A stretch of DNA of 6,970 bases from Streptomycetales bacterium. GTDB taxonomy: Bacteria > Actinomycetota > Actinomycetes > Prado026. Where the stretch lies: the NCBI GenBank assembly GCA_025361995.1, contig JANYIP010000055.1:1-6970 (forward strand). The letters are read 5' to 3'. Made by a program: the position numbers and the translations under genes. Of the stretch, positions 6,447 to 6,970 are shown in pieces. Under the pieces are notes generated by a model, which worked only from the letters and a program-made list of their open reading frames with translations, was not told where the DNA came from and ran no database searches. Each line of letters starts with the position of its first letter. The first letter of the stretch is position 1.

Positions 6447-6970
6447 TCATGACCGGGTCTGGGACTTGATCCGGTTGGTGAGCTCGGTGACCTGGTTGTA
6501 GACGCTGCGGCGCTCGGCCATCAGGTGCCGGATCTTGCGGTCCGCGTGCATGACCGTGGTGTGGTCACGCCCACCGAACTGCTGGCCGATCTTGGGCAGG
6601 GACAGATCTGTGAGCTCGCGGCACAGGTACATCGCGATCTGTCGGGCTGTCACGAGCACGCGCGAGCGGGACGAGCCGCAGAGGTCCTCCATCGACAGCC
6701 CAAAGTACGCGGCCGTCTGGGCCATGATCGTGGCTGAGGTGATCTCGGGGCCGGTCGAGTCGGTGATGAGGTCCTTGAGGACCACCTCGGCGAGCGCCAG
6801 GTCGACCGGCTGCCGGTTGAGGCTGGCGAACGCGGTGACCCGGATCAGTGCGCCCTCGAGCTCGCGGATGTTGGTCGAGATCTTGCTGCCGATGTACTCG
6901 AGGACCTCAGGCGGCGCTGACAGCCGTTCCTGGGCGGCCTTCTTACGCAGGATCGCGATCCGGGTCTCGA
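6447..6970 (-). CDS. dnaA: Chromosomal replication initiator DnaA, C-terminal part (runs off the right edge)
   Basis: DnaA binds the origin boxes, forms an ATP-dependent filament and melts the origin to allow helicase loading. The last 173 residues are visible, beginning inside the AAA+ module; the start and the Walker motifs lie outside the window. Landmarks in visible numbering: ETRIAILRKKA at 1-11, NIRELEGALIRVTAFASL at 33-50, with the sensor-2 arginine R35, and the domain IV DNA-binding signature GGRDHTTVMHADRKI at 132-146, preceded by RSRVLVTARQIAMYLCREL. The signature residues that contact the box are intact, which agrees with the consensus boxes found in the adjacent origin. The gene ends with TGA at 6447-6449, and the origin follows immediately downstream. 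Its identity is beyond doubt; only the missing N-terminal part is unknown. Confidence 0.98.
   Translation of the reverse strand, partial: ETRIAILRKKAAQERLSAPPEVLEYIGSKISTNIRELEGALIRVTAFASLNRQPVDLALAEVVLKDLITDSTGPEITSATIMAQTAAYFGLSMEDLCGSSRSRVLVTARQIAMYLCRELTDLSLPKIGQQFGGRDHTTVMHADRKIRHLMAERRSVYNQVTELTNRIKSQTRS

Overview
The window is the replication-origin neighbourhood of a high-GC Gram-positive bacterium (Actinomycetota). All genes lie on the minus strand. Read in the direction of transcription, from the right end to the left, the order is dnaA (3' part only), oriC, dnaN, recF, dciA (DUF721), gyrB, gyrA (5' part only). Four things support the assignment: strong GC bias at third codon positions, the dnaA-dnaN-recF-DUF721-gyrB-gyrA order, the short GyrB without the proteobacterial insertion, and a DUF721 protein ending in the GRGPRDTYG tail that I associate with actinobacteria. 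Propionibacteriales or a related order is possible, but I cannot fix the family by eye.

Region by region: positions 6447-6970 hold the end of the AAA+ module and the whole DNA-binding domain of DnaA. Positions 5904-6446 contain no gene and are the origin. They hold at least ten close matches to the DnaA box TTGTCCACA, one of them perfect and one a perfect TTATCCACA, next to a less GC-rich stretch at about 6050-6103. Positions 4764-5903 encode the sliding clamp. A 58-bp gap with a 16-bp tandem repeat leads into recF (3563-4705), which overlaps dciA (3028-3573) by 11 bp. A 156-bp gap with a candidate promoter and a DnaA-box-like site precedes gyrB (925-2871). A 57-bp gap then leads to gyrA, which runs off the left edge.

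The genes form one functional set: DnaA opens the origin, DciA helps the replicative helicase, DnaN holds the polymerase on DNA, RecF helps repair gaps at forks, and gyrase removes supercoils ahead of the fork. I see no mobile element, CRISPR array, tRNA or rRNA, and no accessory defence or biosynthetic system.

The most unusual signal is in gyrA. From about codon 215 to the window edge, both codon use and protein character change abruptly. This suggests either a recombinant gene or a chimeric assembly joined within a highly conserved stretch. The other points of interest are helically phased DnaA boxes, a possible DnaA-trio, an 8-bp perfect hairpin in the dnaN leader, the tandem repeat at the dnaN end and a DnaA-box-like site upstream of gyrB.
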